In this document: positions 5,829 to 6,623 of the stretch, piece after piece
How the letters are laid out: every line of letters begins with the position of its first letter
Position numbering within the stretch: position 1 is the first letter of the stretch
Assembly (NCBI GenBank): GCA_964601765.1
Contig: CAZROR010000089.1
Location: forward strand, 1 to 6,623
DNA length: 6,623 nt
Reading direction: 5' to 3'
DNA from: SZUA-181 sp964601765
GTDB lineage: Bacteria > Pseudomonadota > Zetaproteobacteria > Mariprofundales > Mariprofundaceae
Program-made: the position numbers and the translations under genes
Notes under the pieces: model-generated
Databases searched by the model: none
What the model was told of the DNA's origin: nothing
Seen by the model: only the letters and a program-made list of their open reading frames with translations

Positions 5829-6524
5829 ATGATTGCCGTGAACGATATTCCGCCTCATCCGCCGCATGCGCGCCCGGCGCGGGAAAGCGGCGAACATGGT
5901 AACGGCGTGGCATTCGACACATTGCTGCGCAGAGCGAGCCGGCGATCCCGTGACGCCCACGCGCTGCTGAATCCGCGCCTGGTACAGGTCATGGCTGATG
6001 CCATCCTGGCCCGCCTGGCCCGGATGGACGATGGCGTCCTTCCGGCTGGGAGCCACGCGGCGTTCCTCGCCTCCCTGCACGCTGCAGACGCGCCACACCC
6101 GACGCGCCCCGCAGCCTTCTCCGCGCCCGGCAGGCCGCAGGGATCGCCTGCCCCGTTCACGGCCATCATCGAAAAGGCGGCCGGCACGTACCAGCTGGAC
6201 CCCGAACTCATCAAGGCGGTCATCCACGTGGAAAGCGGCTTTGATCCAAACGCGGTCTCCGCCGCCGGTGCCATGGGCCTGATGCAACTCATGCCGGAAA
6301 CCGCAAAAGACATGCGGGTAAGGAATCCCTTCGATCCGGAACAAAACATCATGGGCGGAAGCCGCTATCTGAAACACCTGCTGCAACGCTATCACGGCCG
6401 CACGGATCTTGCCCTGGCCGCCTACAACTGGGGCATGGGAAACCTCGAGCGCCACGCGGGAAGGATACCGGAGGAAACCGCCCGCTACGTGGCAAAAATC
6501 GGGGCGCTGCTGTCCCGCGCCTGA
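5829..6524 (+). CDS. SLT-type lytic transglycosylase, no visible signal peptide
   Basis: From ATG 5829 the protein has 231 residues. Residues 110-228 form a Slt70/family-1 lytic transglycosylase domain, which cleaves the MurNAc-GlcNAc bond of peptidoglycan to a 1,6-anhydro product. Seen are catalytic E135 in HVESGFDPNAVS, the following GAMGLMQLMPETA, GGSRYLKHLLQRY at 177-188, and LALAAYNWG at 194-202. Residues 1-109 are proline/alanine/arginine-rich with a possible helical segment at 28-66, and show no hydrophobic signal sequence or lipobox; extending back to ATG 5751 does not reveal one either. How it reaches the periplasm is therefore unclear. The exact start is uncertain: ATG 5829 sits next to the predicted sigma-54 start site, and GTG 5838 or GTG 5907 are alternatives. 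It is transcribed divergently from the ATPase operon, which suggests a role in opening the wall for an envelope machine. Confidence 0.85.
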   Translation: MIAVNDIPPHPPHARPARESGEHGNGVAFDTLLRRASRRSRDAHALLNPRLVQVMADAILARLARMDDGVLPAGSHAAFLASLHAADAPHPTRPAAFSAPGRPQGSPAPFTAIIEKAAGTYQLDPELIKAVIHVESGFDPNAVSAAGAMGLMQLMPETAKDMRVRNPFDPEQNIMGGSRYLKHLLQRYHGRTDLALAAYNWGMGNLERHAGRIPEETARYVAKIGALLSRA

Positions 6525-6623
6525 GCCGCACGCCCATTGCAAAAGCCATACGGGAACATGGATGCTTTACAAAAAATGAGGCGCTTGCCCGCCCATTCAC
6601 GCGCTGTACCATGGCCCGCATCC
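6525..6623. other. Non-coding right end, no feature identified
   Basis: After the transglycosylase stop there are 99 bases with a short AT-rich patch (TTTACAAAAAATG at about 6565-6577). I see no convincing hairpin terminator. ATG 6611 could begin another rightward gene, but only 13 bases remain and it has no Shine-Dalgarno sequence. Confidence 0.4.

Noticed and set aside
5610..6542. 310-codon open frame on the minus strand
   Set aside because: It is antisense to the transglycosylase and also covers the promoter region and the ATPase start. The opposite strand encodes a clear SLT domain; this frame has no recognisable domain.

Overview
The window is GC-rich, densely coded proteobacterial DNA. 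The mix of proteins (HDOD, degenerate EAL-HDOD, receiver-only regulators, GspE/PilB-type ATPase, soluble SLT transglycosylase) and the near-consensus sigma-54 promoters suggest Pseudomonadota, perhaps a beta- or gammaproteobacterium. This is inferred from gene content only; nothing here fixes a genus. No rRNA, tRNA, insertion sequence, CRISPR array or phage gene was seen.

Layout. Six genes lie on the minus strand and one on the plus strand. Read 5'->3' on the minus strand they are: (1) a 635-aa GspE/PilB/MshE-like ATPase (5706-3799); (2) after a 1-base gap, a 281-aa HDOD protein (3797-2952); (3) after 153 bp, a 409-aa degenerate EAL plus HDOD (YuxH-type) protein (2798-1569); (4) after 249 bp, a 200-aa protein with an excisionase/MerR-like helix-turn-helix and a receiver domain (1319-717); (5) after a 1-base gap, a 120-aa stand-alone receiver (715-353); (6) overlapping it by 17 bp, the N-terminus of a membrane-anchored sensor-like protein that runs off the left edge (369-1). 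Divergently, a soluble-looking SLT-type lytic transglycosylase reads rightward (about 5829-6524).

The most striking feature is the roughly 120-bp gap between the ATPase and the transglycosylase. It holds two divergent -24/-12 elements, each matching the sigma-54 consensus TGGCACG-N4-TTGC(A/T) without a mismatch and each with the required ten bases between GG and GC. One (5765-5780, minus) points at the ATPase-HDOD operon and the other (5802-5817, plus) at the transglycosylase, so both appear to be under RpoN control and to need an enhancer-binding activator not encoded here.

How the genes may work together (inference). The ATPase carries an N-terminal MshEN-like region with one almost canonical c-di-GMP-binding motif. 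It has no inner-membrane platform protein, pilin or secretin gene beside it. It is paired with an HDOD protein, followed by an EAL-HDOD protein whose EAL half looks catalytically dead, and then by a phosphorelay-type cluster without a kinase in view. A peptidoglycan-cutting enzyme is switched on from the same intergenic region. This is consistent with a nucleotide- and phosphorylation-responsive module that controls a type IV pilus-like or secretion machine encoded elsewhere, but no such machine is visible in the window.
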